NCBI GenBank assembly: GCA_035264765.1
Contig: DATFPQ010000268.1
Coordinates: 1-64,000 of the forward strand
DNA: 64,000 nt
Reading direction: 5' to 3'
Source: DATFPQ01 sp035264765
Lineage (GTDB): Bacteria; Actinomycetota; Actinomycetes; Actinomycetales; Angustibacteraceae
The position numbers and the translations under genes were made by a program. Shown piece by piece: positions 23,724 to 32,846 of the stretch (position 1 is the stretch's first letter; each line of letters starts with the position of its first letter). The notes under the pieces are model-generated. The model was given only the letters and a program-made list of their open reading frames with translations, did not search any database and had not been told where the DNA came from.

Positions 23724-24524
23724 TCAGCGGACGTCGAGCGAGCGGACGACGGCCGCGACCAGACCGCTGAACGGCACCGTGTGCGTGAAGGGGTTGTTGT
23801 GCGAGCCCGGTAGCCGCACGATCCGGGCGGACGGGGCCTGGACGGCCGCTGCGGCCAGCGTGGCGAGCCAGGACGGCGGTGCGAAGGCGTCGGCGCGGCC
23901 GGCCGTGAGAACGACCGGCAGTCGCAGCTGTCGCATCGTCTCCTCCGGCGCGTCCCTGGTGCCGGACAGGAGCATTCGCGCCAGCTGCGGCGCCCACTGC
24001 ACGACGTACTTGAGCGCGAACAGCTGCTTCGGGGAGTCGCGCCGATAGGCGGCCGGTGCCACGGCCACCAGGCGCAGCGGGTTCCGCTGCCGTGGCGCCA
24101 CGGTGGGGCCGGCCAGCACCACCGCGCCGACGGGGCCGTCCTCGCCGAGCCTGACGGCGGCCGCCAGAGCCGCCTGAGCCCCGGTGGAGTGGCCGACAAG
24201 GACGACCGGCCGCGGCGCGGTGGCGCAGCGGTCCTGCAGCCACGCGGCGGCTGACTCGGCGACCTCGCCGACGGACGGATCGCACGCGCGCGGGCCAGGG
24301 CCACCGAAGCCGGGCAGATCCAGGATGGTGCTGGTGAGGCCGCGGTCGGCGAGGGCCCGCACGAGCGGGACGAGGTAGGTCGGTAGACCGAGCCCCGGCA
24401 GCAACACGACGTCGGGCGACGTCACGTCGTCCCCGGTCGTGGTCAGCACCTGGATGGGGCGGCCGTCGACGACGTCCACATCGCCGTGCACCGGAACCGG
24501 TGCGCCCTGTTGGGTGGTCGTCAC
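23724..24524 (-). CDS. Alpha/beta hydrolase
   Basis: A 266-residue alpha/beta-fold hydrolase. The nucleophile elbow is LVGHSTGAQAAL (Ser at about residue 110), the oxyanion region is LLPGLGLPTY, an Asp candidate is in LTAGRADAFAPP and the catalytic His in LPGSHNNPFTHTVPF. The substrate is unknown. GTG 24524 is the likely start; no strong ribosome binding site precedes it. It is divergent from the DNA-repair-like gene at 24627. Confidence 0.85.
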   Translation of the reverse strand: MTTTQQGAPVPVHGDVDVVDGRPIQVLTTTGDDVTSPDVVLLPGLGLPTYLVPLVRALADRGLTSTILDLPGFGGPGPRACDPSVGEVAESAAAWLQDRCATAPRPVVLVGHSTGAQAALAAAVRLGEDGPVGAVVLAGPTVAPRQRNPLRLVAVAPAAYRRDSPKQLFALKYVVQWAPQLARMLLSGTRDAPEETMRQLRLPVVLTAGRADAFAPPSWLATLAAAAVQAPSARIVRLPGSHNNPFTHTVPFSGLVAAVVRSLDVR

Positions 24525-24626
24525 GTCCCCATCGTGGGGCACGTCAGCAGATCCGGCCCGGGGTCCGCCGCCGTCGTGCCGTTGCGACGACGTGCGGGCC
24601 GTTGTGGCCGTGGCGAGACTGGCGGG

Positions 24627-25574
24627 GTGCAGACCTTCCTCCCGTACGCCGACTTCGAGCGGAGCGCGGCCGTGCTCGACGGCCCGCGGCTGGGCAAGCA
24701 ACGGGTCGAGACGCTGCAGATCCTCCGCTCGATCGAGCTACCGGAGTACGGCTGGGCGAACCACCCCGTCGTGCGGATGTGGCGCGGCTTCACCCCGGCC
24801 CTGGTGGTCTACGGCCTGGCCTGCGTCGACGAGTGGCGCCGGCGTGGGCACGCGGACTCGACCCGGCCGATGATCGAGGAGTTCGCGCCCGGCGCCGACC
24901 GCGGGTCGCTGGAGCGCCTGGGGCAGCTGCCGCCGTGGCTGGGCGACGACCGGCTGCACCGGTCGCACCAGGCCGCGCTCGTGCGCAAGGATCCCGCCTT
25001 CTACCGTCCGGTGTTCGGGGACGTCGACGAGTCGATGGAGTACTGGTGGCCGGGCGGTCCGGACGCGCAGCCGCGGCCGCCCGAGGGGAGTCCGCTCTGG
25101 GTGGTCCGCCCGTTGACCGCGGCGGCTCACGACGCCCTGCTGCTCGAGGGGCTCGTGGGGCTCGGTGCGGAGTCCGGCATCGACGTCGACGCCTCCGGGC
25201 TGCGGGGCGACGGCCTGCGGGAGCTGCTTGCCGAGCGTGCCCCGGGGCGGCGTCCCGGCAAGGACCTGCGCCAGCTGCACACGCTGCTGCACGAGGTCGG
25301 CGCGGGGCACGCGGTCGGGTTGCTCCACCCGGAGCGCGGCGACCTCACCGTCGGCGTGGTGTCCGGCGACTACGCCTTCGGCCCCACGGGGAGTGCCGAG
25401 GTGCCGCATCATCGCCGCCCGGTGCGCTGGACCGGTCGCCTCCCGCGTTCGGCGGTGCTGCGTCCGGCCACCTTGCAGGACCCGCGGCGGCTGTTCCGCG
25501 TCGGTGTGAGTCCGAAGCGGCTGCAGCGGGCGCTCGTGCACGACCTGGTGGAGGCACAGCCGGTCGCGCGGTGA
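24627..25574 (+). CDS. MSMEG_6728-type, endonuclease V-like N-terminal domain fused to an EVE-like modified-base reader domain
   Basis: A 315-residue protein with two parts. Residues 1-140 match the MSMEG_6728 family (MQTFLPYADFERSAAVLDGP, RLGKQRVETLQIL, NHPVVRMWRGF); LHRSHQAALVRKDPAFYRPVF resembles the SH-AAL-K-P-Y block of pyrimidine-dimer glycosylase DenV. Residues 158-290 read WVVRPLTAAAHDALLLEGLVGLG, PGKDLRQLHTLLHEVGAG, VGVVSGDYAFGP, HHRRPVRWTGRLPRSAV, which is the layout of the PUA/EVE-like N-terminal domain of Mrr-type, modification-dependent restriction enzymes. A role in recognising damaged or modified bases is inferred. GTG 24627 has GAGACT six bases upstream. How often the two parts occur together is not known to me. 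Confidence 0.75.
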   Translation: MQTFLPYADFERSAAVLDGPRLGKQRVETLQILRSIELPEYGWANHPVVRMWRGFTPALVVYGLACVDEWRRRGHADSTRPMIEEFAPGADRGSLERLGQLPPWLGDDRLHRSHQAALVRKDPAFYRPVFGDVDESMEYWWPGGPDAQPRPPEGSPLWVVRPLTAAAHDALLLEGLVGLGAESGIDVDASGLRGDGLRELLAERAPGRRPGKDLRQLHTLLHEVGAGHAVGLLHPERGDLTVGVVSGDYAFGPTGSAEVPHHRRPVRWTGRLPRSAVLRPATLQDPRRLFRVGVSPKRLQRALVHDLVEAQPVAR

Positions 25575-25577
25575 CGC

Positions 25578-25970
25578 TCAGCCCTCCCCCTCCTGCGCCG
25601 GGGAGAACAGCTCCACGGGGTTACCGGACGGATCCTCGACGATGACCTGCCGACCGCCCACGCCTTGGATAACCTCGCTGCGGAAACGGACGCCCGCTGC
25701 GCGCATGCCCGCAACGGTGCCGTCGAGGTCACCAACGTCCACCATGAACCGGTTCCATCCACCGGGTTGTGGTCTGGTTCCGTCGGCCATCGCCTGCGCA
25801 CCTCCGCCCTTGCCCCTCGGAGCGCTGAGGACGAGCCGGAGGTCCCCGCGCTGAAGCATCGCGAAGGTCGGAGCGGGGTGCGCCTGCTCGCTGAAGCCGA
25901 GGTGCTGGCAGTAGAACGAGATCGCCTCGTCGACGTCCTCGACGATGTAACGAACACTGACCGTGGCCAT
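25578..25970 (-). CDS. VOC family protein
   Basis: A 130-residue glyoxalase/bleomycin-resistance fold protein with VRYIVEDVDEAISFYCQHLGF at the N terminus, NRFMVDVGDLDGTVAGMRAAGVRF in the middle and IVEDPSGNPVELFSP at the end, where the Glu is a usual metal ligand. It may be a dioxygenase, isomerase or drug-binding protein; the substrate is unknown. ATG 25970 is chosen from the fold. The stop lies three bases from the end of the convergent fusion gene, so transcripts of the two overlap. Confidence 0.82.
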   Translation of the reverse strand: MATVSVRYIVEDVDEAISFYCQHLGFSEQAHPAPTFAMLQRGDLRLVLSAPRGKGGGAQAMADGTRPQPGGWNRFMVDVGDLDGTVAGMRAAGVRFRSEVIQGVGGRQVIVEDPSGNPVELFSPAQEGEG

Positions 25971-26069
25971 GCCGGGTCTCCTCTCGCGCCACACGTGCGC
26001 TGTCGCGACTAGCCTGCCGGGTGACGCCGCGGGCTCGCCCGTCGCATTCCTGCCGAAGGAGGAAGCTCG

Positions 26070-28502
26070 GTGATCGAGACGGGTAACTACGTTCGGTTCC
26101 ACCACGTCGACTCGGTCGTGGAGACGGCGGAAGGGCTGTTGGCGGAGCTCCACGGCGAACGGCTACGGATCGACCTGCTCCGCGACGACCTGCTCCGGGT
26201 CAAGATCAGCCGTTGCGGGACGTTCGACGAGTCGCCCACTTTCGCGGTGTGCGTGGAACCGTTGTCGGAGCAGGTCGGGTTTTCGGTGGAACGGGCCAGC
26301 GACGTGGTACGACTGCGGACCTCGGCACTCGTCGTCTCGCTGTGGCTGGACCCGTTCCGGCTCGACGTGCATCGCGTTGATGGCACCCCGGTTGTCGAGA
26401 CGGCGTCGGACTCCGATGGGCGCTACTGGGCCTACGCCACCTTGAACGACGCGTTCGTTGTCAGACGGCGCTGCCGTCAGGAGGACGCGATCTATGGCCT
26501 GGGTGAGAAGTCGGGCCCGCACAACCGCAAGGGTCGCGAGTTCACGCTGTGGAACACGGACGTGCTGGACCCAGCGGCCACCGCGGAGTTCCGGGCAGGC
26601 AGGTCGCCGGACGACCCACGGTCGGACGCGACCAGCCCGGAGTTCGACCCGTACTACGTGTCGATCCCCTTCTTCTACCACCAGACCTATCCGGTCGGCT
26701 CCGTGGCGGCGTCCTTCCTCGACAACGGCTACCGAGCCAGCTACGACTTCTCGGAGCCGGACGAGTACCGCATGCACTTCGCCGGCGGCCAGTACACCGA
26801 GTACATCTTCGCCGGGCCGGACATGCCCCACATCCTGGGCCAGTACACCTGGCTGACCGGACGCACCGCCCCGCCGCCACTGTGGGCGCTGGGGTACCAC
26901 CAATGCCGTTGGTTCCTCTACACGCAGGAGGCGGTCGAGGAGATCGCGGCCCGGCACAGGGAACAGAAGATCCCCTGCGACGCGGTGTGGCTGGACATCG
27001 AGTACATGGACGGCTATCGAGTGTTCACCTGGAACACCGATGCCTTCCCAGATCCTGGCGGCATGCTGGAACGACTCGGCAACAACGGCTTCCGGGTGAT
27101 CACCATCATCGATCCCGGAGTGAAGCACAACCCTGGCTACTGGGTGTTCGACCAGGCGCTCGAACGGGATGTGCTGTGCAAGACCGAGGGCGGCGACGTC
27201 TACATCGGCCAGGTCTGGCCCGGCAACACCGCCTTCCCTGACTTCGTCACCGAGGAGGCTCGCACCTGGTGGGGCGAGCTCAACGCCGCGCACGTCCAGT
27301 CCGGGCTGGCCGGCATCTGGAACGACATGAACGAGCCCGCCACCGGGGTCATCGCACCGAACGCCATGCGGTTCGGGAAGGGGCAGTACTCCCACGATCG
27401 TTACCACAACCAGTACGCACTGCTCATGGCGATGGGAACGACCGCCGGTCTCCTGGACGCCATGCCCGACCGGCGTACCTTCGTTCTTTCCCGGGCGGGG
27501 TTCGCAGGCATCCAGCGGTACGCGGCGAACTGGATGGGTGACAACCTGTCCCGCTGGGACCACCTGTGGCTCAGCGTGCCGATGGCCATGGGCTTCGGCA
27601 TCTCCGGGCAGGCCTTCGTCGGCGCCGACATCGGTGGATTCCACGGCGACACCCATGCCGAGCTGTTCCTGCGCTGGATGCAGTACGGCACGTTGACCCC
27701 CCTCTGCCGCAACCACTCCGAGATCGGCAACGTCGACCAGTACGCCTGGGCCTTCGGGGACGTTCTCCAGGATCTGGTGCGCCGGGCGCTCGAGCTCCGG
27801 TACCAGCTTCTGCCCTACCTCTACGCGACGTTTCTGCGCGCGTCCGAGACCGGCGCTCCCGTGCAGCGCCCTCTCGTCTTCGACTACCAGTACGACGCCA
27901 CGGTGCGCGACATCGACGACGAGTACCTGCTCGGGCCGGACCTTCTCATCGCACCGGTGCTTGCCCCAGGAGTGACGGCTCGCCAGGTGTATCTGCCAGC
28001 GGGCAGCTGGTACGACTGGCACACCGATAAGTTGCTAGAAGGCAACCAATTCGCGCTGGCCCCAACCCCGATGGACCGCATCCCGCTCTACGCGCGAGGG
28101 GGTGCCGTCATCCCCATGTGGGCGGAAGCGCCCCCCTCCACGGCGGGCTACCACCCTTCGGCAGTCGAGCTGCACCTCTTCGTTCCCGCCGCCGACGGAA
28201 CCCACGAATCCCTGCTGCAGGAGGACGACGGCCTCACCTTCGCGGCGCGCGATGGCGTCCGGTACCGCACGACGTTGGAAGTGACCCGCAGCGGCGACCG
28301 AGTGAGTCTCCGGGGATCGGTGGACGGCGACGGCTACCCCGAGTTCGCCCGGGAGGCCTTCCACCTGGTGATCCACGGAGCCGCGCCGGAGACAGTGCGG
28401 CACGATGGAGCTGAGTTGCGGGCGACCGGCCAGCACTTCGTGCTGTCCAACTCCGGTACGGGCTTCACCGTCGAGTTCACCACTAGCCCAGACGTTTGGT
28501 GA
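26070..28502 (+). CDS. Glycoside hydrolase family 31 alpha-glycosidase
   Basis: An 810-residue retaining alpha-glucosidase or alpha-xylosidase type enzyme without a signal peptide, so cytoplasmic. It has an N-terminal beta-sandwich (to about 230), the catalytic barrel with the nucleophile Asp419 in GIWNDMNEPA and the acid/base Asp520 in VGADIGGF, and C-terminal beta domains. WLDIEYMDGYRVFTWN and LCRNHSE are further family motifs. GTG 26070 has AGGAGGAA six bases upstream. The substrate cannot be told from sequence; the neighbouring nucleotidyltransferase and glycerophosphotransferase do not require it. Convergent with the nucleotidyltransferase gene. Confidence 0.93.
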   Translation: MIETGNYVRFHHVDSVVETAEGLLAELHGERLRIDLLRDDLLRVKISRCGTFDESPTFAVCVEPLSEQVGFSVERASDVVRLRTSALVVSLWLDPFRLDVHRVDGTPVVETASDSDGRYWAYATLNDAFVVRRRCRQEDAIYGLGEKSGPHNRKGREFTLWNTDVLDPAATAEFRAGRSPDDPRSDATSPEFDPYYVSIPFFYHQTYPVGSVAASFLDNGYRASYDFSEPDEYRMHFAGGQYTEYIFAGPDMPHILGQYTWLTGRTAPPPLWALGYHQCRWFLYTQEAVEEIAARHREQKIPCDAVWLDIEYMDGYRVFTWNTDAFPDPGGMLERLGNNGFRVITIIDPGVKHNPGYWVFDQALERDVLCKTEGGDVYIGQVWPGNTAFPDFVTEEARTWWGELNAAHVQSGLAGIWNDMNEPATGVIAPNAMRFGKGQYSHDRYHNQYALLMAMGTTAGLLDAMPDRRTFVLSRAGFAGIQRYAANWMGDNLSRWDHLWLSVPMAMGFGISGQAFVGADIGGFHGDTHAELFLRWMQYGTLTPLCRNHSEIGNVDQYAWAFGDVLQDLVRRALELRYQLLPYLYATFLRASETGAPVQRPLVFDYQYDATVRDIDDEYLLGPDLLIAPVLAPGVTARQVYLPAGSWYDWHTDKLLEGNQFALAPTPMDRIPLYARGGAVIPMWAEAPPSTAGYHPSAVELHLFVPAADGTHESLLQEDDGLTFAARDGVRYRTTLEVTRSGDRVSLRGSVDGDGYPEFAREAFHLVIHGAAPETVRHDGAELRATGQHFVLSNSGTGFTVEFTTSPDVW

Positions 28503-28525
28503 TGTTGCGCGCGCCACGGCGCTCC

Positions 28526-29257
28526 TCAGTCGCTGGGCAGGACGGACTCGAGGAGGTGGCCGTTGGCCCGCGCCAGGTCCTCCTCATCGTCGATCTCGAC
28601 GGCGAGCAGCCCCGAGATGTCCAGTGGCCGAACCAGCATCCCGGACTCGGCGATGGCCGTCTCGAGGCCACGCTCGAAGTAGTCCTGCGGCCCGCAGGCG
28701 CGGAGGTGCTCGGTGAGCACCGCGCGGTCCGCTGCGCTGACGAAGTTGATGCCCACGGCCTCGCCGAGTCCGCCGACCACGATCTTGGAGAGCTCGCGGA
28801 TGAAACCGTCGGGATCGAGGCTGTACTTCACCTCCTCCTCCGCCACCGCCGCGGTGTTGACCCACACCAGCGTTTGCTGCTCGCGCATGTGCGGCCGCCC
28901 CCGGTCGAGGACGCCGGTGTCGAAGACGACGTCGCCGTTCAACCAGAGCACGCCGCCGGCAGGGATCTGGGTCAGCGCCGCTAGCAGGCTCTTGGCGGTG
29001 TTGGTCACGGCGAAGTCGCGGTTGTGGACGAAGCCCACGCCGTGGGGAGCGGCCACCATCACTGTCTCGGCCATGAAGCCGACCACGACGGTGATAGGCA
29101 CTCGTGGCCCCAGCGAGGCGCGCACCGCACACACCTGCCGCTCGAGGATCGTCCGGCCGTCGTCCAGCCTCGTCAGCGGCTTGGGCAGCGGTCGGCCCAG
29201 CCTGCTGCCTAGGCCTGCGGCCAGGATGACCACCTGCACCGTGTCACGTCCGCTCAC
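28526..29257 (-). CDS. Nucleotidyltransferase (NTP-transferase family, LicC/sugar-1-phosphate type)
   Basis: A 243-residue cytosolic enzyme. The N terminus has the activated-sugar synthesis signature VVILAAGLGSRLGRPLPKPLT, followed by a GxVLWLNGDVVFD metal-binding Asp (about residue 108) and KYSLDPDGFIRELSK. The length and the IPITVVVGF-type strand resemble phosphocholine cytidylyltransferases and short sugar nucleotidyltransferases. Its divergent neighbour is a CDP-glycerol-type transferase, so it may make a CDP-activated alcohol or sugar for the cell surface. GTG 29257 is preceded by GGGGAGG. Confidence 0.85.
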   Translation of the reverse strand: MSGRDTVQVVILAAGLGSRLGRPLPKPLTRLDDGRTILERQVCAVRASLGPRVPITVVVGFMAETVMVAAPHGVGFVHNRDFAVTNTAKSLLAALTQIPAGGVLWLNGDVVFDTGVLDRGRPHMREQQTLVWVNTAAVAEEEVKYSLDPDGFIRELSKIVVGGLGEAVGINFVSAADRAVLTEHLRACGPQDYFERGLETAIAESGMLVRPLDISGLLAVEIDDEEDLARANGHLLESVLPSD

Positions 29258-29385
29258 GAGCCTCCCCTATCGTCCCCGCGTTTGTACCCGCCGTCCGCGC
29301 GCTTGAACCTTTCTTGACCGTCTAGCCTGGCCGAACCGACGCGCGGGGCCGTCGCGCTGTCGCCGGAGTGGGGAGTCAAGGTCGC

Positions 29386-30456
29386 GTGAAGATCGTCTAC
29401 AACAGCTTCAATGGCCGATACTCCGACAGCCCCCGGGCCATCCATGAGGCCGCGCTCGCCCGCGGGGACGCTCACGAGCACGTGTGGCTCGTCGATCCGG
29501 TGTTCACCGGTGAGTTCCCGGCGGGCACGGTCACCATCCCCATCTACACGTCCGAAGCGGTGGCCGCACTGGAGTGCGCCGACCTCATCGTCTCCAACAG
29601 CCACCTGGAGATGGACTGGCGAAAACGACCTCCGGCCACCTACGTGCAGACCTGGCACGGCACGCCACTGAAGCGCATCCACGCGGACGTCCTCTGGGGT
29701 CCGGAGGGGCTGCTCGAGCACTTGTCCTTGGACGTGGACCGCTGGGACGCCCTGCTCTCCCCCAATGGTTACAGCACGACGACCTTTCGCCAGGCCTTCC
29801 GCTGGTCCGGCGAGATCCTTGAGACGGGTTATCCCCGCAACGACGTGCTGGTCTCCCCGCAGGCCGGCGAGATCCGGGCGAGCGTCCGCCGCCAGCTCGG
29901 AATCGAGGACGGGCGGACGGCGGTGCTCTACACACCGACCTGGCGGGACGACGCTTTCTGGGCCGGGAGCCTGGACGACGAACCGCTCGAGCTCGACGTC
30001 GACCGCTTCCTGGCCGAGCTTGGAGACGACCACGTCCTGCTGCTCCGGCTGCACTACAAGCTCACCGGACGGCTGCGGCCCCGTTCTCACCCAGCCGTCC
30101 GTGACGTTTCCAGCGTGGCCGATGTCTCGCACCTGTACCTGGCGGCCGATGCCCTGGTCACGGACTACTCCTCGACCATGTTCGACTTCGCAGTCACCGG
30201 CAAACCGCTCGTGTTCTTCGCTTACGACCTCGCCAAGTACCGCGATGAGCTCCGCGGGTTCTACTTCGACCTGTCAGCCGACCCACCCGGTCCACTGGTT
30301 ACGACGACCGAGGACCTGGTGCGGGCGCTGCGCGACATCGATACGGTGACGTCACGCCATGCGGGTGCCTACGCCCGTTTCCGGCAGCGGTTCTGCCACC
30401 TCGACGACGGCCGTGCCACCGAGCGCTTCCTCCAGCGGTTCCTTCCGTCTGAGTAG
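29386..30456 (+). CDS. CDP-glycerol glycerophosphotransferase family protein (TagF-like)
   Basis: A 356-residue GT-B fold enzyme of the teichoic-acid polymerase family, which transfers glycerol- or ribitol-phosphate from CDP donors to a surface polymer at the inner membrane face. Motifs are YVQTWHGTPLKRIHAD (about residues 87-102), ETGYPRNDVL, VLYTPTWRDD, LLLRLHYK and the donor-binding YLAADALVTDYSSTMFDFAVTGKPLVFF. It is monodomain and shorter than TagF. GTG 29386 is used; a GTG six codons upstream is in frame. The divergent nucleotidyltransferase (128 bases between starts) may supply its donor. Confidence 0.9.
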   Translation: MKIVYNSFNGRYSDSPRAIHEAALARGDAHEHVWLVDPVFTGEFPAGTVTIPIYTSEAVAALECADLIVSNSHLEMDWRKRPPATYVQTWHGTPLKRIHADVLWGPEGLLEHLSLDVDRWDALLSPNGYSTTTFRQAFRWSGEILETGYPRNDVLVSPQAGEIRASVRRQLGIEDGRTAVLYTPTWRDDAFWAGSLDDEPLELDVDRFLAELGDDHVLLLRLHYKLTGRLRPRSHPAVRDVSSVADVSHLYLAADALVTDYSSTMFDFAVTGKPLVFFAYDLAKYRDELRGFYFDLSADPPGPLVTTTEDLVRALRDIDTVTSRHAGAYARFRQRFCHLDDGRATERFLQRFLPSE

Positions 30457-30566
30457 CCGCCGTCGGTGTCCCGCGCTGCGGACTTGGTACGACCCACCCT
30501 CATAGCGCTTCCCCGGACGCTCCGTGCACCCTGGAGCTGCGCTCGACGGAGTACTAGACAGGACCC

Positions 30567-30926
30567 GTGCGCCTTCGCCATCTCGGACTACCCGTACGGA
30601 ACCGCGAACGAAGCCTGCGGTTCTACACCGCCTACTTCGGGTTCGACCCCTCCACGGCCCAGACCTATCCCGACGGCACGGTCATTGTGCGCAACGCCGA
30701 TCGGTTCGACCTGGCGCTGCACCCGACGACAGAGGTCTCGACACCGCCAGGGTTCCTGCATTTCGGGTTCGCCGCGTCCGACGCCGAGTCGGTTCACGCC
30801 CTCGGCACTCGGCTGGAGGCTGACGGCGTGCCGATCGTCGAGCGGGACGACGAGCCGCAACTCGTCTCCTTCAAGTGCGTGGACCCCGACGGGTGGCGAG
30901 TAGAGGTGTACTGGGAGCCGTCGTGA
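30567..30926 (+). CDS. VOC family protein
   Basis: A 119-residue glyoxalase-fold protein: RHLGLPVRNRERSLRFYTAYFGF, then LHFGFAASDAESVHALGTRLEADGV, then FKCVDPDGWRVEVYWEP with the terminal Glu metal ligand. The substrate is unknown. GTG 30567 has TAGACA six bases upstream, a leaderless arrangement. It lies between the TagF-like and selO genes on the same strand but with over 100 bases on each side, so it is probably a single transcription unit. Confidence 0.82.
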   Translation: MRLRHLGLPVRNRERSLRFYTAYFGFDPSTAQTYPDGTVIVRNADRFDLALHPTTEVSTPPGFLHFGFAASDAESVHALGTRLEADGVPIVERDDEPQLVSFKCVDPDGWRVEVYWEPS

Positions 30927-31049
30927 TGGGTCATCGGCACGCAGCTCGGCCCCTCCCGCGTCCCCATCCGCCGTGCGGGCACATCCGGGCCACCGCACGT
31001 CGGGACACGTCCGCTGGCCGGTCACGGCGTCCCGCGTAGTCTGGTCGGG

Positions 31050-32513
31050 GTGAGCGTCGCACCCGCAACGACCGTCCCCATCAGCGGGCTGTTCGCCCAC
31101 GACCTTGCCGAGATGGCAATACCGTGGCAGGCGGAGAAGGTTCCCGACCCGCGGCTGATCGTGCTGAACGAGCCGCTAGCCACCGAGCTCGGCCTCGACC
31201 CCGCTTGGCTGCGCGGCCCCGAAGGGGTGCGCCTGCTGGTCGGCGACCTCGTGCCGCAGGGTGCCACTCCGGTGGCGCAGGGCTACGCCGGACACCAGTT
31301 CGGGTCCTTCGTCCCGCGCCTGGGCGATGGGCGCGCGCTCTTGCTGGGTGAGCTGACCGCAGCCGACGGCAACCTACGGGACCTCCACCTGAAGGGCTCT
31401 GGGCGGACGCCGTTCGCGCGGGGGGGCGACGGTCTCGCCGCGGTGGGCCCGATGCTGCGTGAGTACGTCGTCAGCGAGGCGATGCACGTGCTTGGCATCC
31501 CCACGACCCGCTCGCTCGCCGTGGTGGCGACAGGCCGCTCGGTGCGTCGCGAGACCGTGCTGCCAGGAGCTGTGCTCGTCCGGGTCGCGAGCAGCCATCT
31601 GCGCGTGGGTAGCTTCCAGTACGCCCGCGCCAGAGGCGACGTCAACCTCCTGCGCCGGCTTGCCGACCATGCGATCGCCCGCCATCACGCCGCAGCGGTG
31701 GACGCTGACAACCCTTACCTCGCACTGTTCGCCGCGGTGGTGGCGGCCCAAGCCTCGCTCGTGGCCCAGTGGATGCTGGTCGGGTTCGTCCACGGTGTCA
31801 TGAACACCGACAACATGACGATCTCCGGTGAGACCATCGACTACGGCCCGTGCGCGTTCATGGAGGCCTTTGACCCGGCAACCGTCTACAGCTCCATCGA
31901 CCACGGAGGACGTTACGCGTACGGCAACCAACCGGTCGTCGCGGAGTGGAACCTAGCCCGACTCGCGGAGGCACTGCTCCCCCTGTTCAACAGCGACGAG
32001 GAGCAGGCGGTCGCTCTCGCGGTGGAGTCCCTCGGAGCCTTCCGCCGGACGTACGGCGCCGCCTGGTCGGCCGGGATGCGCGCCAAGCTCGGCCTGTCCG
32101 ATGGCTCCGACGAAGCGGCCGCCTCCTCGGTCGTCGACGATCTGCTCACCCTGCTGCAGGAGAGCCGCGTCGACCACACGTCCTTCTTCCGCAACCTCAG
32201 CGCGGCCGCCCGCGGCAACCCGCAGCCCGCTCGCGGCGTGTTCATCGACGTAGCGGCGTTCGACGCCTGGGCCGACCGCTGGCGTGCCCTGGGCCCGGAC
32301 GCCGACCTGATGGAACGGGTCAACCCCGTCTACATACCCCGGAACCACCTCGTCGAGGAGGCCCTGGCCGCCGCGACGGAGGGTGACCTGGACCCGCTCG
32401 GTCGCCTGCTGGACGCCGTAGCGCGGCCCTTCGAGGAGCGCCCCGGCCTCGAGCGCTACGCCGCACCCGCTCCTCTCGACTTCGGCGCCTACCGCACCTT
32501 CTGCGGTACCTGA
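31050..32513 (+). CDS. selO: Protein adenylyltransferase SelO
   Basis: A pseudokinase-fold enzyme that attaches AMP to Ser, Thr or Tyr of target proteins, linked to redox control. The 487-residue protein carries [37 protein letters not shown] (nucleotide-binding region), [20 protein letters not shown] and the metal-binding [11 protein letters not shown] with the following IDYGP. The usual C-terminal selenocysteine/cysteine appears as Cys in FCGT, three residues from the end. GTG 31050 has TAGTCT at 31037-31042, seven bases upstream, so leaderless transcription is likely. Confidence 0.93.
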   Translation: MSVAPATTVPISGLFAHDLAEMAIPWQAEKVPDPRLIVLNEPLATELGLDPAWLRGPEGVRLLVGDLVPQGATPVAQGYAGHQFGSFVPRLGDGRALLLGELTAADGNLRDLHLKGSGRTPFARGGDGLAAVGPMLREYVVSEAMHVLGIPTTRSLAVVATGRSVRRETVLPGAVLVRVASSHLRVGSFQYARARGDVNLLRRLADHAIARHHAAAVDADNPYLALFAAVVAAQASLVAQWMLVGFVHGVMNTDNMTISGETIDYGPCAFMEAFDPATVYSSIDHGGRYAYGNQPVVAEWNLARLAEALLPLFNSDEEQAVALAVESLGAFRRTYGAAWSAGMRAKLGLSDGSDEAAASSVVDDLLTLLQESRVDHTSFFRNLSAAARGNPQPARGVFIDVAAFDAWADRWRALGPDADLMERVNPVYIPRNHLVEEALAAATEGDLDPLGRLLDAVARPFEERPGLERYAAPAPLDFGAYRTFCGT

Positions 32514-32846
32514 GGCTCGCGCCGCCGTCCCCGAGCGCCGTCGTCGAGGATCTCGTCCTCGGTGAGAGCACGTCGAGCCGCGACGCCCGGGCATGGATGG
32601 CGGGGACCTGCGGCCGTCAGGCCTTGACTTGGGTTGCACACGGTAAGACGCTCGCTATACGTGATACAAATTTTGCAGCGCGTTTAGGGAGCACGTCGCA
32701 GGGGAACCGCGGGCATGAGGCATGGCGGGCCTGGCACCACCGGCGGGCCGTTTGCGGACGGCGCCCCGAGGGTTTTGCGTGGCAGCGCCGGTGCTGCCCT
32801 CAGGTTGCCGCCGGCCCCCTCGACTCCCTCTTGACGGGAGCACGTG
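32514..32846 (+). promoter_or_regulatory. 333-base intergenic region with an AT-richer promoter-like core
   Basis: No gene is visible here. In the middle is a patch clearly poorer in GC than its surroundings (32655-32695, CGCTATACGTGATACAAATT). TTGCAC at 32634-32639 and TATACG at 32656-32661 are 16 bases apart, a plausible sigma-70-type promoter reading toward the CPBP protease gene; the start point would be near 32668, leaving a leader of about 180 bases. The leader could hold a small RNA or regulatory element but I recognise none. Confidence 0.35.
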
